Positions 9,710-17,956 of a stretch of DNA of 64,000 bases are shown in pieces. The notes under the pieces are model-generated. The model ran no database searches. It was not told where the DNA came from and was given only the letters and a program-made list of their open reading frames with translations. Source of the DNA: Rhodococcus opacus (lineage in GTDB: Bacteria > Actinomycetota > Actinomycetes > Mycobacteriales > Mycobacteriaceae). Every line of letters starts with the position of its first letter. The stretch's first letter is position 1. The position numbers and the translations under genes are program-made. The stretch lies in assembly GCF_012396235.1 (NCBI RefSeq), contig NZ_JAAXPA010000020.1:62001-126000 (forward strand), given 5' to 3'.

Positions 9710-10030
9710 ATGGTCGCGACTCAGTCGACCGACGCCGGGCTTCAGCCCGAGCGCACCTCGCTGTCCTTCGCGCGGACGAGTGTGTCGATACTCGGATCGG
9801 TAGTGGCCTGCCTGCGTTGGCTTCCGCCCGGCAACTCCATAGCGCTGGTCGGACCGGTGATCGTGGGCGCACTCGTTTCCGGAGTCACGGTTCACGAGCA
9901 TCGGTCACGGTCCCACCGAATGACGCGATGTGCGACAGAGTCCGCAACACCGGCACTCGGCGCCGGAGCTCTCCTGGCCGTGAGCATCGTCGTGCTGAGC
10001 CTCAGTGGACTGTGGGTTCTTGCGCACTGA
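9710..10030 (+). CDS. DUF202 family membrane protein (second copy)
   Basis: A 106-residue protein starting directly after the preceding stop codon. It has the short DUF202 signature LQPERTSLSFARTSVSILGS and three hydrophobic segments. Tandem YidH-like and YidG-like DUF202 pairs probably form a heteromeric membrane complex, but the function is unknown. It ends the operon that begins with the MFS gene. Confidence 0.88.
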   Translation: MVATQSTDAGLQPERTSLSFARTSVSILGSVVACLRWLPPGNSIALVGPVIVGALVSGVTVHEHRSRSHRMTRCATESATPALGAGALLAVSIVVLSLSGLWVLAH

Positions 10031-10062
10031 CGCCCGGACTCGGGTGCAGCCGGCACCCTTCC

Positions 10063-10078
10063 CACGAATATTCTCGTG
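10063..10078. promoter_or_regulatory. Inverted repeat CACGA-N6-TCGTG
   Basis: CACGA ATATTC TCGTG is a perfect 5-bp inverted repeat with an A/T centre. It lies about 70 bp before the ureidoglycine aminohydrolase start. It could be an operator for that gene. No adjacent dedicated regulator is evident. Confidence 0.35.
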
Positions 10079-10148
10079 TGAGATCCACAGGCGGAAGATC
10101 GACACCACCGGTGGCACGCCACTGTCCCGACAAACCGATTAGGAAAGC

Positions 10149-10973
10149 ATGAACTACTACGTTCCGCGAGGCGGCCTGCCGCCGCAAACCGACCTGACCA
10201 CCGACCGCGCGGTCTTCACGGAGTCTTACGCGGTCCTGCCGCGTCGCACGATGAGCGATATCACCGCCAGTCTGCTGCCGCACTGGAATGGGACCCGGGC
10301 GTGGGTGCTGGCGCGGCCGTTGTCCGGATTCGCGGAGACCTTCTCTCAGTACATCGTCGAGGTGGCGTCTGATGGCGGCAGTGATCGTCCCGATGCCGAT
10401 CCGGGCGCCGAGGCGGTCGTGTTCGTTGTCGACGGTGCGCTGACCCTCATACTCGACGGGGTCGAGCATGTGCTGGATGCGGGGGGCTACGCCTTCCTCG
10501 CTCCCGGCGCCCGGTGGACCTTGCACAACTACGGTCCGGCCACCGCGACGTTCCACTGGATCCGCAAGACCTATCAGCAGGTCGACGGCATCGAGGTGCC
10601 CGAGTCTTTCGTGACCCGGGAGCAAGATGTCGACGGCGTCGAGATGCCCGACACGAATGGGGCATGGAAGACCCAGCGGTTCGTCGATCCGACCGACATC
10701 CGTCACGACATGCACGTCAACATCGTGTCCTTCGAACCAGGAGGTGCGATCCCGTTCCCCGAGACGCACGTCATGGAACACGGTCTGTACATACTCGAGG
10801 GCAAGGCGGTGTATCTGCTCAACAAGGATTGGGTCGAAGTACAAGCGGGCGACTTCCTGTGGTTGCGTGCCTTCTGCCCCCAGGCGTGCTACGCGGGCGG
10901 GCCGAGTCGATTCCGCTATCTGCTCTACAAAGACACCAACCGGCACGCCGGCCTCCAACTCGGACTCTCCTGA
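10149..10973 (+). CDS. allE: (S)-ureidoglycine aminohydrolase (bicupin)
   Basis: A 274-residue bicupin that matches the AllE/YlbA family. This enzyme hydrolyses (S)-ureidoglycine to (S)-ureidoglycolate and ammonia in purine ring catabolism, using a Mn-bound C-terminal cupin. Characteristic segments are MNYYVPRGGLPPQTDLTTDR at the N-terminus, and PFPETHVMEHGLYILEGKAV and FLWLRAFCPQACYAGGPSRF in the second cupin, with the metal ligands E and H of ETHVMEH visible. Length is normal. No other allantoin genes (allantoinase, allantoate amidohydrolase) occur in the window, so it sits alone here. Confidence 0.93.
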   Translation: MNYYVPRGGLPPQTDLTTDRAVFTESYAVLPRRTMSDITASLLPHWNGTRAWVLARPLSGFAETFSQYIVEVASDGGSDRPDADPGAEAVVFVVDGALTLILDGVEHVLDAGGYAFLAPGARWTLHNYGPATATFHWIRKTYQQVDGIEVPESFVTREQDVDGVEMPDTNGAWKTQRFVDPTDIRHDMHVNIVSFEPGGAIPFPETHVMEHGLYILEGKAVYLLNKDWVEVQAGDFLWLRAFCPQACYAGGPSRFRYLLYKDTNRHAGLQLGLS

Positions 10974-11046
10974 ATGTGATCATGATCCTGTGTGCCCCTG
11001 CCGTTGTCGCAAGGATGGCGGCATTCCGATCCGCTGTGCACAGGGA

Positions 11047-11946
11047 TCAATGTGGTCTGCTGGGAGCGGTGTCTTCGGTGCCGAGTTGTTCCTGGCTGGC
11101 GGCCCAGGATGCGAGGAGTTTGAGGGCATCGGCGGTGGGTGTGCCGGCGGCTGCGGTGTAGATGTTCAGTTGTAGGCCGGGTTCGGAGGGAAGTTCGAGT
11201 GCTTCGAAGTCGAGGTCGAGTTGTCCGACAGCGGGGTGGCGCAGGCGTTTTCGCCCGCTGCGGTGGAAGCGGACGTCTTGTGACGCCCAGCGCTGGCGGA
11301 AGAGTTCGCTTTGGGTGGACAGTTCCCCGACCAGTGCGATGAGTGCTTTGTCGTGGGGGTTGCGGCCTGCTTCGAGTCGGAGCATGGCGGCGGCGTCCCT
11401 GGCAATGGTGTCGTAGTCGACGAAGAATTCTTCGGCCGCCTGAGGGTGGAGGTAGACGAATCGCGTGGTGTTGGCGGGGCGGCGAGGGTCGGCGAGCACG
11501 GGGAAGTAGAGGGCGCGGGCGAGGTCGTTCATGGCGATGATGTCGTGGCGGCCGTTGCGGATCCAGGCCGGTGCGCCGGTGATGGCGTCGAGTACTTGCT
11601 GGATTGCCGGGCGGACGGTCACCGCCGGGGTGCGGGGGCGGCGGGTGGTGCTTGCTTGCGATTGGCGGGCGAGGGCGAAGAGGTGGTCGCGTTCGGCGTC
11701 GTCGAGTTGCAGGGCGACGACCAGGGCGTCGAGGACGCTGTCGGAGGCGCCGGCGAGGTCGCCGCGTTCCATGCGGACGTAGTAGTCGACCGAGACACCG
11801 GCGAGCATGGCGACCTCTTCGCGGCGCAGGCCTTTGACACGGCGGTTGCCGCCGTACACGGGTAGTCCGCTCTGCTCCGGGGTGATGCGTGCGCGCCGGG
11901 TGCCGAGGAACTCGCGGATTTCGGTGCGCAGGTCGATCGAACTCAT
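11047..11946 (-). CDS. XRE family regulator with MmyB-like ligand-binding domain
   Basis: A 299-residue regulator. The N-terminal helix-turn-helix (about residues 10-75) includes GLPVYGGNRRVKGLRREEVA and LAGVSVDYYVRMERGD. The remainder matches the MmyB-type ligand-binding domain, with FVYLHPQAAEEFFVDYD and FRQRWASQDVRFHRSGRKRL. Such proteins usually repress a divergent dehydrogenase or efflux gene. Here the gene is divergent from an alcohol dehydrogenase/MFS pair, with the palindrome GGTACTGGCAGTACC between them. The GC-rich, repetitive codon use on this strand is stronger than in neighbouring genes. Confidence 0.92.
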   Translation of the reverse strand: MSSIDLRTEIREFLGTRRARITPEQSGLPVYGGNRRVKGLRREEVAMLAGVSVDYYVRMERGDLAGASDSVLDALVVALQLDDAERDHLFALARQSQASTTRRPRTPAVTVRPAIQQVLDAITGAPAWIRNGRHDIIAMNDLARALYFPVLADPRRPANTTRFVYLHPQAAEEFFVDYDTIARDAAAMLRLEAGRNPHDKALIALVGELSTQSELFRQRWASQDVRFHRSGRKRLRHPAVGQLDLDFEALELPSEPGLQLNIYTAAAGTPTADALKLLASWAASQEQLGTEDTAPSRPH

Positions 11947-11981
11947 GAGTCCACGGTAGGCAGTGGCCGCCGGATGTGGGA

Positions 11982-11996
11982 GGTACTGGCAGTACC
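11982..11996. promoter_or_regulatory. Palindromic operator GGTACT-GGC-AGTACC
   Basis: A perfect 6-bp inverted repeat with a 3-bp spacer in the 101-bp divergent intergenic region between the XRE regulator and the alcohol dehydrogenase. A near-identical core (GGTACTGCCGGTACC) lies within 14444-14458, upstream of the aldo/keto reductase. It is the best candidate binding site for the adjacent XRE/MmyB regulator. Confidence 0.6.
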
Positions 11997-12047
11997 CGGA
12001 ACGTCCGTGACTTCCCGGGCTGCCGGAATGGGGGTCAACTGGATGGC

Positions 12048-12998
12048 ATGAAAGCGACGTACATGTTCGGCGCGGGCGATGTCCGCGTCATCGATGTTCC
12101 TGATCACACCATCCAGATGGGCCACGAGTTCATCGGTGTCGTCGAAGCGATCGGTTCGGATGTGAGGACGTTGCGGGTCGGTGACTTCGTCATCGCACCG
12201 TTCGCGGTGTCGTGTGGCACGTGCGTGTTCTGCGCCGCGGGTCTGCAAACCTCGTGTGTGCGCGGCGGGTTCTGGAATGACACCTCGTTGGGCACGGCGG
12301 GTGGTCAGGCCGAGGCGGTCCGGGTGCCGCTGGCCGACGGCACGCTCGTGAAGGTGCCGGTGGGCGAGGATGCCGACGATGCGCTGCTCGACTCCTTGCT
12401 GACGTTGTCGGATGTGTACGGCACCGGCTGGCATGCTGCGGTCCGCGGCGGTGTCGGCGAGGGCAGTGTCGTGACGGTGATCGGTGACGGGGCGGTGGGA
12501 TTGTTGGCGGTGCTGTCGGCCCGCCGGCTCGGTGCCGAGCAGATCGTGTTGATGGGGCGGCACCAGGTGCGCACCGATCTCGGCCGTGAGTTCGGTGCGA
12601 CCGATGTGGTTGCCGAGCGCGGCGAGGAAGGGATCGCGAAGGTTCGTGAGCTGACCGGCGGACTGGGCAGCGCGGTCGTCCTCGAGGCGGTCGGTCACCG
12701 GCCCGCTTACGATCAGGCCGTTGGCGTCGTCCGCGCGAGCGGAGTGATCAGTCGCGTGGGTGTGCCCCAGTACGAGGACGCGCCCGTCGGGTTCGGGAGC
12801 CTGTTCGGGCCGAACATCACCCTGACCGGTGGTCCGGCGCCGGTGCGCGCCTACATCGAGCAGCTGCTTCCGGCAGTCCTGGACGGCACCGTCCAGCCGG
12901 GGAAGGTATTCGACCGGACCGTCGGCCTCGGTCAGACGCCGGAGGGCTACGCCGCGATGGATTCCCGCGACGCGCTCAAGGTCGCGGTCCGGCCGTGA
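12048..12998 (+). CDS. Zinc-type alcohol dehydrogenase with internal deletion
   Basis: A 316-residue medium-chain dehydrogenase/reductase; relatives have about 345-350 residues. The start MKATYMFGAGDVRVIDVPDH is normal, but it then jumps directly to MGHEFIGVVEAIGS. About 35-40 residues that normally carry the catalytic zinc ligand (the C-G-S-D segment) are missing in frame. The structural zinc cysteines (CGTCVFCAAGLQTSC) and the NAD(P)-binding domain (VIGDGAVGLLAV) are intact. Catalysis as a zinc alcohol dehydrogenase is therefore doubtful. ATG 12048 is chosen because it gives the family N-terminus. The stop overlaps the MFS start (GTGA). Confidence 0.85.
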   Translation: MKATYMFGAGDVRVIDVPDHTIQMGHEFIGVVEAIGSDVRTLRVGDFVIAPFAVSCGTCVFCAAGLQTSCVRGGFWNDTSLGTAGGQAEAVRVPLADGTLVKVPVGEDADDALLDSLLTLSDVYGTGWHAAVRGGVGEGSVVTVIGDGAVGLLAVLSARRLGAEQIVLMGRHQVRTDLGREFGATDVVAERGEEGIAKVRELTGGLGSAVVLEAVGHRPAYDQAVGVVRASGVISRVGVPQYEDAPVGFGSLFGPNITLTGGPAPVRAYIEQLLPAVLDGTVQPGKVFDRTVGLGQTPEGYAAMDSRDALKVAVRP

Positions 12999-14425
12999 CC
13001 ACAGCTGTTTCCGGTCGCGCCACGGCCACCCCGGCCGCGGTACTGGGAATCATCCTGGCGAGCTATTTCATGGTGCTGCTGGACAACTCGGTGATTTTCA
13101 CCGGGTTGCCGAGAATCCGATCCGGGCTCGAACTGTCACCGGCGGCGCTGTCGTGGGTTCAGGACGCTTACACTCTGGTCTTCGGTGGCCTGCTCCTGTT
13201 GGCCTCCCGCGCGGGGGACATCGTGGGGCGGCGCCGACTGTTCAGGATCGGTCTCGCGATTTTCGGTACCGCGTCCTTGCTCATCGGGCTCGCGCCGGCG
13301 GGATGGTGGATGATCGCCGCCCGCGCGGTGCAGGGAATCGGTGCTGCGATCGTCGCACCGACCTCGTTGGCGTTGATCACGACCTACTTCGACGGCGAGG
13401 CCCGCAACAAGGCCATTGCCTGGTACGCCGCAACGGCCGGAATCGGCGCCAGCCTCGGCCTTCTGGTCGGAGGTGCGCTCACCGAGTGGATATCCTGGCG
13501 AGCGGCGTTCCTGGTCAACGTCCCGATCGCGGTAGCCTTGATCGCCTGGTCGCGCACAGTGCTCGTGGAAACCCCACGTCGAACCGGACGGTTCGACGTA
13601 ATCGGTGCTGTCGGTGCGACACTCGGCATGGGTGCCGTGATCTTCGGGATCATCGAATCCCCCGAGACCGGTTGGGGATCGGCACGGGTACAGATCGCTC
13701 TGGCACTCGGGGCCGTCCTGTTGATTGGGTTGGTCGTTCACGAGGGCCGGGTGCAGCAGCCGATCCTGCCGCTGCGGTTGTTCCGCAGTCGCGAACGCAG
13801 CGGCGCCTATACCGCTCGGCTGCTGTACCTCGGGGCGATGATCGGGTTCTTTTACTTCACCACCCAACTGCTCCAGGACGGGTTCGGCTTCTCCCCACTG
13901 CAAGCTGGACTCGGCTTCCTGCCGATGACCCTCGTCAACTTCGTCGTCGCGCTCATGGTTCCCCGGCTGAGCGCCCGGCTGTCGAACGAGACTCTCCTCG
14001 CTACCGGGACGGCGCTGACTCTGGCCGGCATGGCATGGCTGAGTCGCATCGACACACTCGATACGTATCTCGTGGACGTTGCACTCCCGATGATCCTGGT
14101 GGGCGCCGGGCAAGGCTTGGCGTTCGGGCCGCTGACGAACGCAGGAATCGCCGGTGTCGATTCGGCGGACGCCGGCGCGGCATCCGGACTGGTCAACACA
14201 GCGCACCAACTCGGAATGGCACTCGGGTTGGGCGTCCTCGTCGCACTCTCGGCAAACACAGGCAGCAACCTCGACGGACCGGCGGCGGTGACCGACCACG
14301 TCGGCACCGCGCTCACCGGCGGCACCGTACTGCTCGTCGTCGCGCTGGTCGTCGTCCTCACGGTGATCGTGCCCGCCGCACGGCACCGCGGTTCGGGTTC
14401 GGCTCTGCACCGACCCGCCGCATGA
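12995..14425 (+). CDS. MFS transporter, DHA2 (EmrB/QacA) drug efflux type
   Basis: A 476-residue transporter with about 14 hydrophobic segments, as in the DHA2 drug:H+ antiporter group. The motif C-like segment at helix 5 and LLASRAGDIVGRRRLFRIGL (motif A) are visible. The GTG start overlaps the dehydrogenase stop by 4 bp, so the two genes are coupled. It probably exports a toxic compound and is probably controlled by the divergent XRE regulator. The substrate is unknown. Confidence 0.9.
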   Translation: MTTAVSGRATATPAAVLGIILASYFMVLLDNSVIFTGLPRIRSGLELSPAALSWVQDAYTLVFGGLLLLASRAGDIVGRRRLFRIGLAIFGTASLLIGLAPAGWWMIAARAVQGIGAAIVAPTSLALITTYFDGEARNKAIAWYAATAGIGASLGLLVGGALTEWISWRAAFLVNVPIAVALIAWSRTVLVETPRRTGRFDVIGAVGATLGMGAVIFGIIESPETGWGSARVQIALALGAVLLIGLVVHEGRVQQPILPLRLFRSRERSGAYTARLLYLGAMIGFFYFTTQLLQDGFGFSPLQAGLGFLPMTLVNFVVALMVPRLSARLSNETLLATGTALTLAGMAWLSRIDTLDTYLVDVALPMILVGAGQGLAFGPLTNAGIAGVDSADAGAASGLVNTAHQLGMALGLGVLVALSANTGSNLDGPAAVTDHVGTALTGGTVLLVVALVVVLTVIVPAARHRGSGSALHRPAA

Positions 14426-14435
14426 AATCCGCTGG

Positions 14436-14466
14436 TCGAACCAGGTACTGCCGGTACCTGGTTCGA
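14436..14466. promoter_or_regulatory. Long palindrome containing GGTACTGCCGGTACC
   Basis: Arms TCGAACCAGGTAC and GTACCTGGTTCGA (13 bp each) flank the loop TGCCG. The element lies 10 bp after the MFS stop and 43 bp before the aldo/keto reductase start. It could be a terminator for the dehydrogenase-MFS pair. Its core matches the palindrome in front of the dehydrogenase (11982-11996) in 13 of 15 positions, so an operator role is at least as likely. Confidence 0.6.
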
Positions 14467-14508
14467 CAGGCACTCCCAGCGCGCGCTGACCGAACCTAAG
14501 GTTGAAAC

Positions 14509-15393
14509 ATGACCATTCCCCAATTGACCTTGAACAACGAAATCACGATGCCGGCACTGGGTTTCGGTGTGTACCAGACGCCGCCTGATGACACCGTTGC
14601 AGCGGTCGAGGCGGCATTGGAGGCCGGATATCGGCACATCGACACCGCCGCTGCTTATCAGAACGAACGCGAGGTCGGCGAAGCCATACGCCGTTCGGGC
14701 ATCGATCGCTCGGACATCTTCGTCGAGACCAAGATCTGGATCACCGACTACGGCTACGACGCGACGCTGCACGCCTTCGACAAGAGCGCGCGCAAACTCG
14801 GCATCGATCAGATCGACCTGCTTATTCTGCACCAGGCACTGCCCGGCGAGTTCACCCTCACCGTCGAGGCCTACACAGCGCTCGAGACGCTGCTCGGGAA
14901 CGGTCGCGTCCGCGCCATCGGTGTCAGCAACTTCATGTCCGACCACCTCACGCGACTGCGGGACGAAACATCGGTGGTGCCGGCGGTCAACCAAATCGAG
15001 GTACACCCGTACTTCCGTCAATCCGACGTGCTCACCGCCAACGCCGAACACGGGATCCTGTCCCAGGCATGGTCCCCGATCGGTGGGATCACCTTCTACC
15101 GCGGCGGCTCCCACGACTCCACACTCGACGATCCCACCATCGGGAACATCGCAGCGGCGCACGGCAAGACACCGGCGCAGACGATGTTGAGATGGCACCT
15201 GCAGCAGGGCCGCCAGGTGATTCCGAAATCGGTCACCCCGTCGCGTATCGCCGAGAATTTCGACGTCTTCGACTTCGAGCTCACCGCCGATCAACTCGCC
15301 GCGATCGACGCTCTCGACACGGGTGTGCGCGGCGGCCCGGAACCTGAGGACATCACCCGTGAGACATTCGGCCTCGAAATCCCCGAAGCCTGA
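14509..15393 (+). CDS. Aldo/keto reductase
   Basis: A 294-residue NADPH-dependent aldo/keto reductase of the 2,5-diketo-gluconate reductase/prostaglandin F synthase group. The catalytic tetrad is visible: Asp in GYRHIDTA, Tyr in AAYQNE, Lys in VETKIW and His in LLILHQ. The cofactor-binding end segment PKSVTPSRIAENFDVFDFEL is present. The palindrome at 14436-14466 lies just upstream, so it may be coregulated with the dehydrogenase-MFS pair. A broken cupin gene follows after 12 bp. Confidence 0.93.
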   Translation: MTIPQLTLNNEITMPALGFGVYQTPPDDTVAAVEAALEAGYRHIDTAAAYQNEREVGEAIRRSGIDRSDIFVETKIWITDYGYDATLHAFDKSARKLGIDQIDLLILHQALPGEFTLTVEAYTALETLLGNGRVRAIGVSNFMSDHLTRLRDETSVVPAVNQIEVHPYFRQSDVLTANAEHGILSQAWSPIGGITFYRGGSHDSTLDDPTIGNIAAAHGKTPAQTMLRWHLQQGRQVIPKSVTPSRIAENFDVFDFELTADQLAAIDALDTGVRGGPEPEDITRETFGLEIPEA

Positions 15394-15404
15394 GGAGTAC
15401 GGAG

Positions 15405-15718
15405 AGCGACCCCGGTCAGCGAATGGTAGTGGCGAAAGTGCGTTTTGCGCCCGCCGTCCGCACCGCGTGGCATTCGCACGCCCAGGGTCAGACCCTGCAC
15501 ATCACCGAAGGAACTGCCTGGGTACAGTCCCACGGCGGACAGAAGGTCGAAGCACACGCCGGTCAAACCCTCTACTGCCCACCGAACGAACAACATTGGC
15601 ACGGAGCAAGCACCGACTCGTTCATGAACACCTCGCCATGCTCGACAACGCCGACGACCCGGCCACCACCACGACCTGGCTCGAGCACGTCACCGACGAC
15701 GAACACCTGACGGGGTAG
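15405..15718 (+). pseudogene. Truncated, frameshifted cupin-domain protein
   Basis: The sequence reads VRFAPAVRTAWHSHAQGQTL and then HITEGTAWVQSHGG..HAGQTLYCPPNEQHWHGAS, a single cupin with the usual metal-binding His residues. The first roughly 40 residues of the family are missing. Near base 15625 one base is lost, after which the normal C-terminus continues in the -1 frame (HEHLAMLDNADDPATTTTWL). Without the shift the protein would end normally at 15718. It is most likely a pseudogene; a sequencing error could explain the shift but not the missing N-terminus. Confidence 0.75.
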
Positions 15719-15742
15719 TGTTCCCTCGCCACCCGCCGCACC

Positions 15743-16387
15743 TTATCGAGGCCACAGATTTTCCATGATGTGTGCGACGTCCTGTGCGTTCATCGGTGCC
15801 GCATCGAGTCTTTCCGCGCCGGGCCGCAATCCCGCGATCATGACCGCGAGGATTCTGCGCCACCCGGTGTCGGTGACGCCGCGTGTCGTCCCGACGACGC
15901 CGCGGAGGGACCAGAAGATCAGGTCCAGGTCGGCGTCGGTGGCGTCCTCGCGGATGCGGCCGTGCTGCTTGGCTTGCGTCAGCAACTCGAACAGGATGCG
16001 TCGATATTCATTCCTCAGAACAGTGGTCTGATCGTCGTTCCACATGCGAGACAGGCATCCGCGGTTCGACGCCAGGATGGCTCCGCTGCCGTAGAGCACC
16101 TGCTCCAGCCCCTCGCCCTCCGGCGCGGACGCGGCATCACGGGCCAGGGCGAGGAAGTCTTCGAGCACCTGGCGAACCAGTTCACTGATCAGCGCATCCT
16201 TGGTAGGGAACCGGCGGTAGAGGGTGCCGATGCCGACGCCGGCGACCCGGGCGATCTCGTCGACGCCCACATCCAGGCCGCGCGCACTGAACACGGTCGC
16301 TGCCGCATCGAGTAGTCGTTGCCGATTCTCCGCGGCGTCGCGGCGCAGCGACTTTTCGCTTCCCTGAACGCTCACATCGGACGTCAT
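15743..16387 (-). CDS. TetR family transcriptional regulator
   Basis: A 214-residue TetR protein. The helix-turn-helix lies at about residues 20-65 (AARVFSARG-like start AATVFSARGLDVGVDEIARV, then GVGIGTLYRRFPTKDALISE). The C-terminal domain is of the common drug-efflux repressor type. The ATG at 16387 overlaps the stop of the upstream MFS gene (ATGA). The MFS and TetR genes thus form one operon, with the repressor probably acting on the operator at 17873-17898. Confidence 0.92.
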   Translation of the reverse strand: MTSDVSVQGSEKSLRRDAAENRQRLLDAAATVFSARGLDVGVDEIARVAGVGIGTLYRRFPTKDALISELVRQVLEDFLALARDAASAPEGEGLEQVLYGSGAILASNRGCLSRMWNDDQTTVLRNEYRRILFELLTQAKQHGRIREDATDADLDLIFWSLRGVVGTTRGVTDTGWRRILAVMIAGLRPGAERLDAAPMNAQDVAHIMENLWPR

Positions 16388-17856
16388 TCGGATTCGCCCA
16401 CCAGCGTGCCTCCCGCAACCATCGCGAGTTCCGGGTGTCGCAGCTCGGGCGACCCTTCGAGGTTCGTGGTCTTGTCCCGCTTCACTGCCGGGATGAACAG
16501 GGCCGCAACGGCGCCGAGGCCAACTGCCACGCCCAGCATGACGAAGCCGTTGGTGTAGCCGGATTCCTGCGGAACCCCCGCGGAGGACGCCCCGGCGGTG
16601 ACGACGCTGGCCATGCACGCAGCGCCCAGCGAGCCCCCGATCGTGCGGATGTTGGCGTTCATACCGCTCGCGACACCGGTTTGTTCGGGTGGCACCGCGG
16701 CGACGACAACGTTCGACATCGCCGAGAAGGCCAGGCCGAAACCGATCCCGACCAATGACGTGGCGAGGTAGATGTCCATCTCGGTGTCATGCAGAAGAGC
16801 CACCACGAAGTAACCGATCGCACTCACGATCGACCCTGCGATCAGCAGGTTTTTCGAACCCAGTCGAGCTGCCAGGCGGCCTGAGGCGAGTCCGAGCAGG
16901 AACATTCCCACGCTCACGGGCAGCAGCATCAGACCCGACTCGGTGACCGACGAACCAAAGCCGTATCCGGCCGACGCGGGCGTCTGCAGAAATTGCGGCA
17001 GGAAGCCGAACGCGGCGTACATGCCGACCCCCATCAGCAGCGCCAACAGGTTGGCGGCCCAGACGCTGCGGATTCGCATCATCTTCATGTCGATCAGCGG
17101 GTTGGCGGATCGCGATTCAACCACTACCCACGTCACCAAGATGGCCGCGGCGGTCACCAGCAGTCCGATGACGATCGGAGAGCCCCAGCCCCAGGTCGGT
17201 GCCTGACTGACACCGAGCAACAACGCGACCAGCCACCCGGACAGCAACAGTGCGGTGAGCCAGTTGATCCTCCCGGCAGTTCGAACGGGAGACTCGGGGA
17301 CCAGGATCTGCGCGGCCAACCCCGCCAGCACGACCATGGTCAGCGGAATCCAGAAGAGCCAGTGGTAACTCAGCACGGTCACGATAGGACCGGCAAGGAC
17401 GATGCCGAGACCTGCGCCGACAGCGGTGAGCGCGGCGATGACGCCAACCGCTCCCACCACCTTCTCCTGCGGGAACTCGTCGCGGATGATCCCGAACGCC
17501 AAGGGCAGCACACCGCCGCCGATTCCCTGGATCACCCGCGCGGCGATCATCACCGGCAGCGACGTGGCGAGGGCTGCGAGCAGCGACCCCGCCGCCAGGG
17601 CGACGAGTGCAACGACGAACAGTCGCTTCTTGCCGTGCATGTCACCGAGGCGTCCCATGACCGGGGTGAAGATCGATGCCGACAGCAGGTAGGCAGTTAG
17701 CACCCACGTGACGTCGGCCTGTGTCGTGCCCAGCGCAGACTCGAGGGTGGGCAACACCGGCATCAACAGTGACTGCAGCAGGGCAAAGGCACCGACACCA
17801 ATAGTGAGAACGGCAAATGTCAGCTGATAGTGCGTCCGCAGCGAAGCGGTTTTCAT
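16384..17856 (-). CDS. MFS transporter, DHA2 drug efflux type
   Basis: A 490-residue transporter with about 14 hydrophobic segments. Motif A appears as GRLGDMHGKKRLFVVAL near residue 75. The helix 5 motif (GAGLGIVLAGPIV) marks it as a drug:H+ antiporter. I chose the ATG at 17856 over an in-frame ATG 12 codons earlier, because the longer version would start inside the operator palindrome and the shorter N-terminus is family-like. The gene is cotranscribed with the TetR gene behind it. Confidence 0.9.
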   Translation of the reverse strand: MKTASLRTHYQLTFAVLTIGVGAFALLQSLLMPVLPTLESALGTTQADVTWVLTAYLLSASIFTPVMGRLGDMHGKKRLFVVALVALAAGSLLAALATSLPVMIAARVIQGIGGGVLPLAFGIIRDEFPQEKVVGAVGVIAALTAVGAGLGIVLAGPIVTVLSYHWLFWIPLTMVVLAGLAAQILVPESPVRTAGRINWLTALLLSGWLVALLLGVSQAPTWGWGSPIVIGLLVTAAAILVTWVVVESRSANPLIDMKMMRIRSVWAANLLALLMGVGMYAAFGFLPQFLQTPASAGYGFGSSVTESGLMLLPVSVGMFLLGLASGRLAARLGSKNLLIAGSIVSAIGYFVVALLHDTEMDIYLATSLVGIGFGLAFSAMSNVVVAAVPPEQTGVASGMNANIRTIGGSLGAACMASVVTAGASSAGVPQESGYTNGFVMLGVAVGLGAVAALFIPAVKRDKTTNLEGSPELRHPELAMVAGGTLVGESE

Positions 17857-17872
17857 GAATACTCCCAACAAA

Positions 17873-17898
17873 GCGGAGCGTTCACTCCGCATGCGGAG
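17873..17898. promoter_or_regulatory. Double operator in front of the MFS-TetR operon
   Basis: Two inverted repeats share one arm: GCGGAG-N6-CTCCGC (17873-17890) and the perfect 14-bp palindrome CTCCGCATGCGGAG (17885-17898). A further GCGGAG half site occurs at about 17919. The block lies 17-42 bp before the MFS start. It is the expected binding site of the TetR repressor encoded in the operon. Confidence 0.65.
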
Positions 17899-17956
17899 AA
17901 TCTATCATTCGAAGCGGAGGGTCAGCGCGACATCGCCTCCGTTGTTGCCGCGATGC

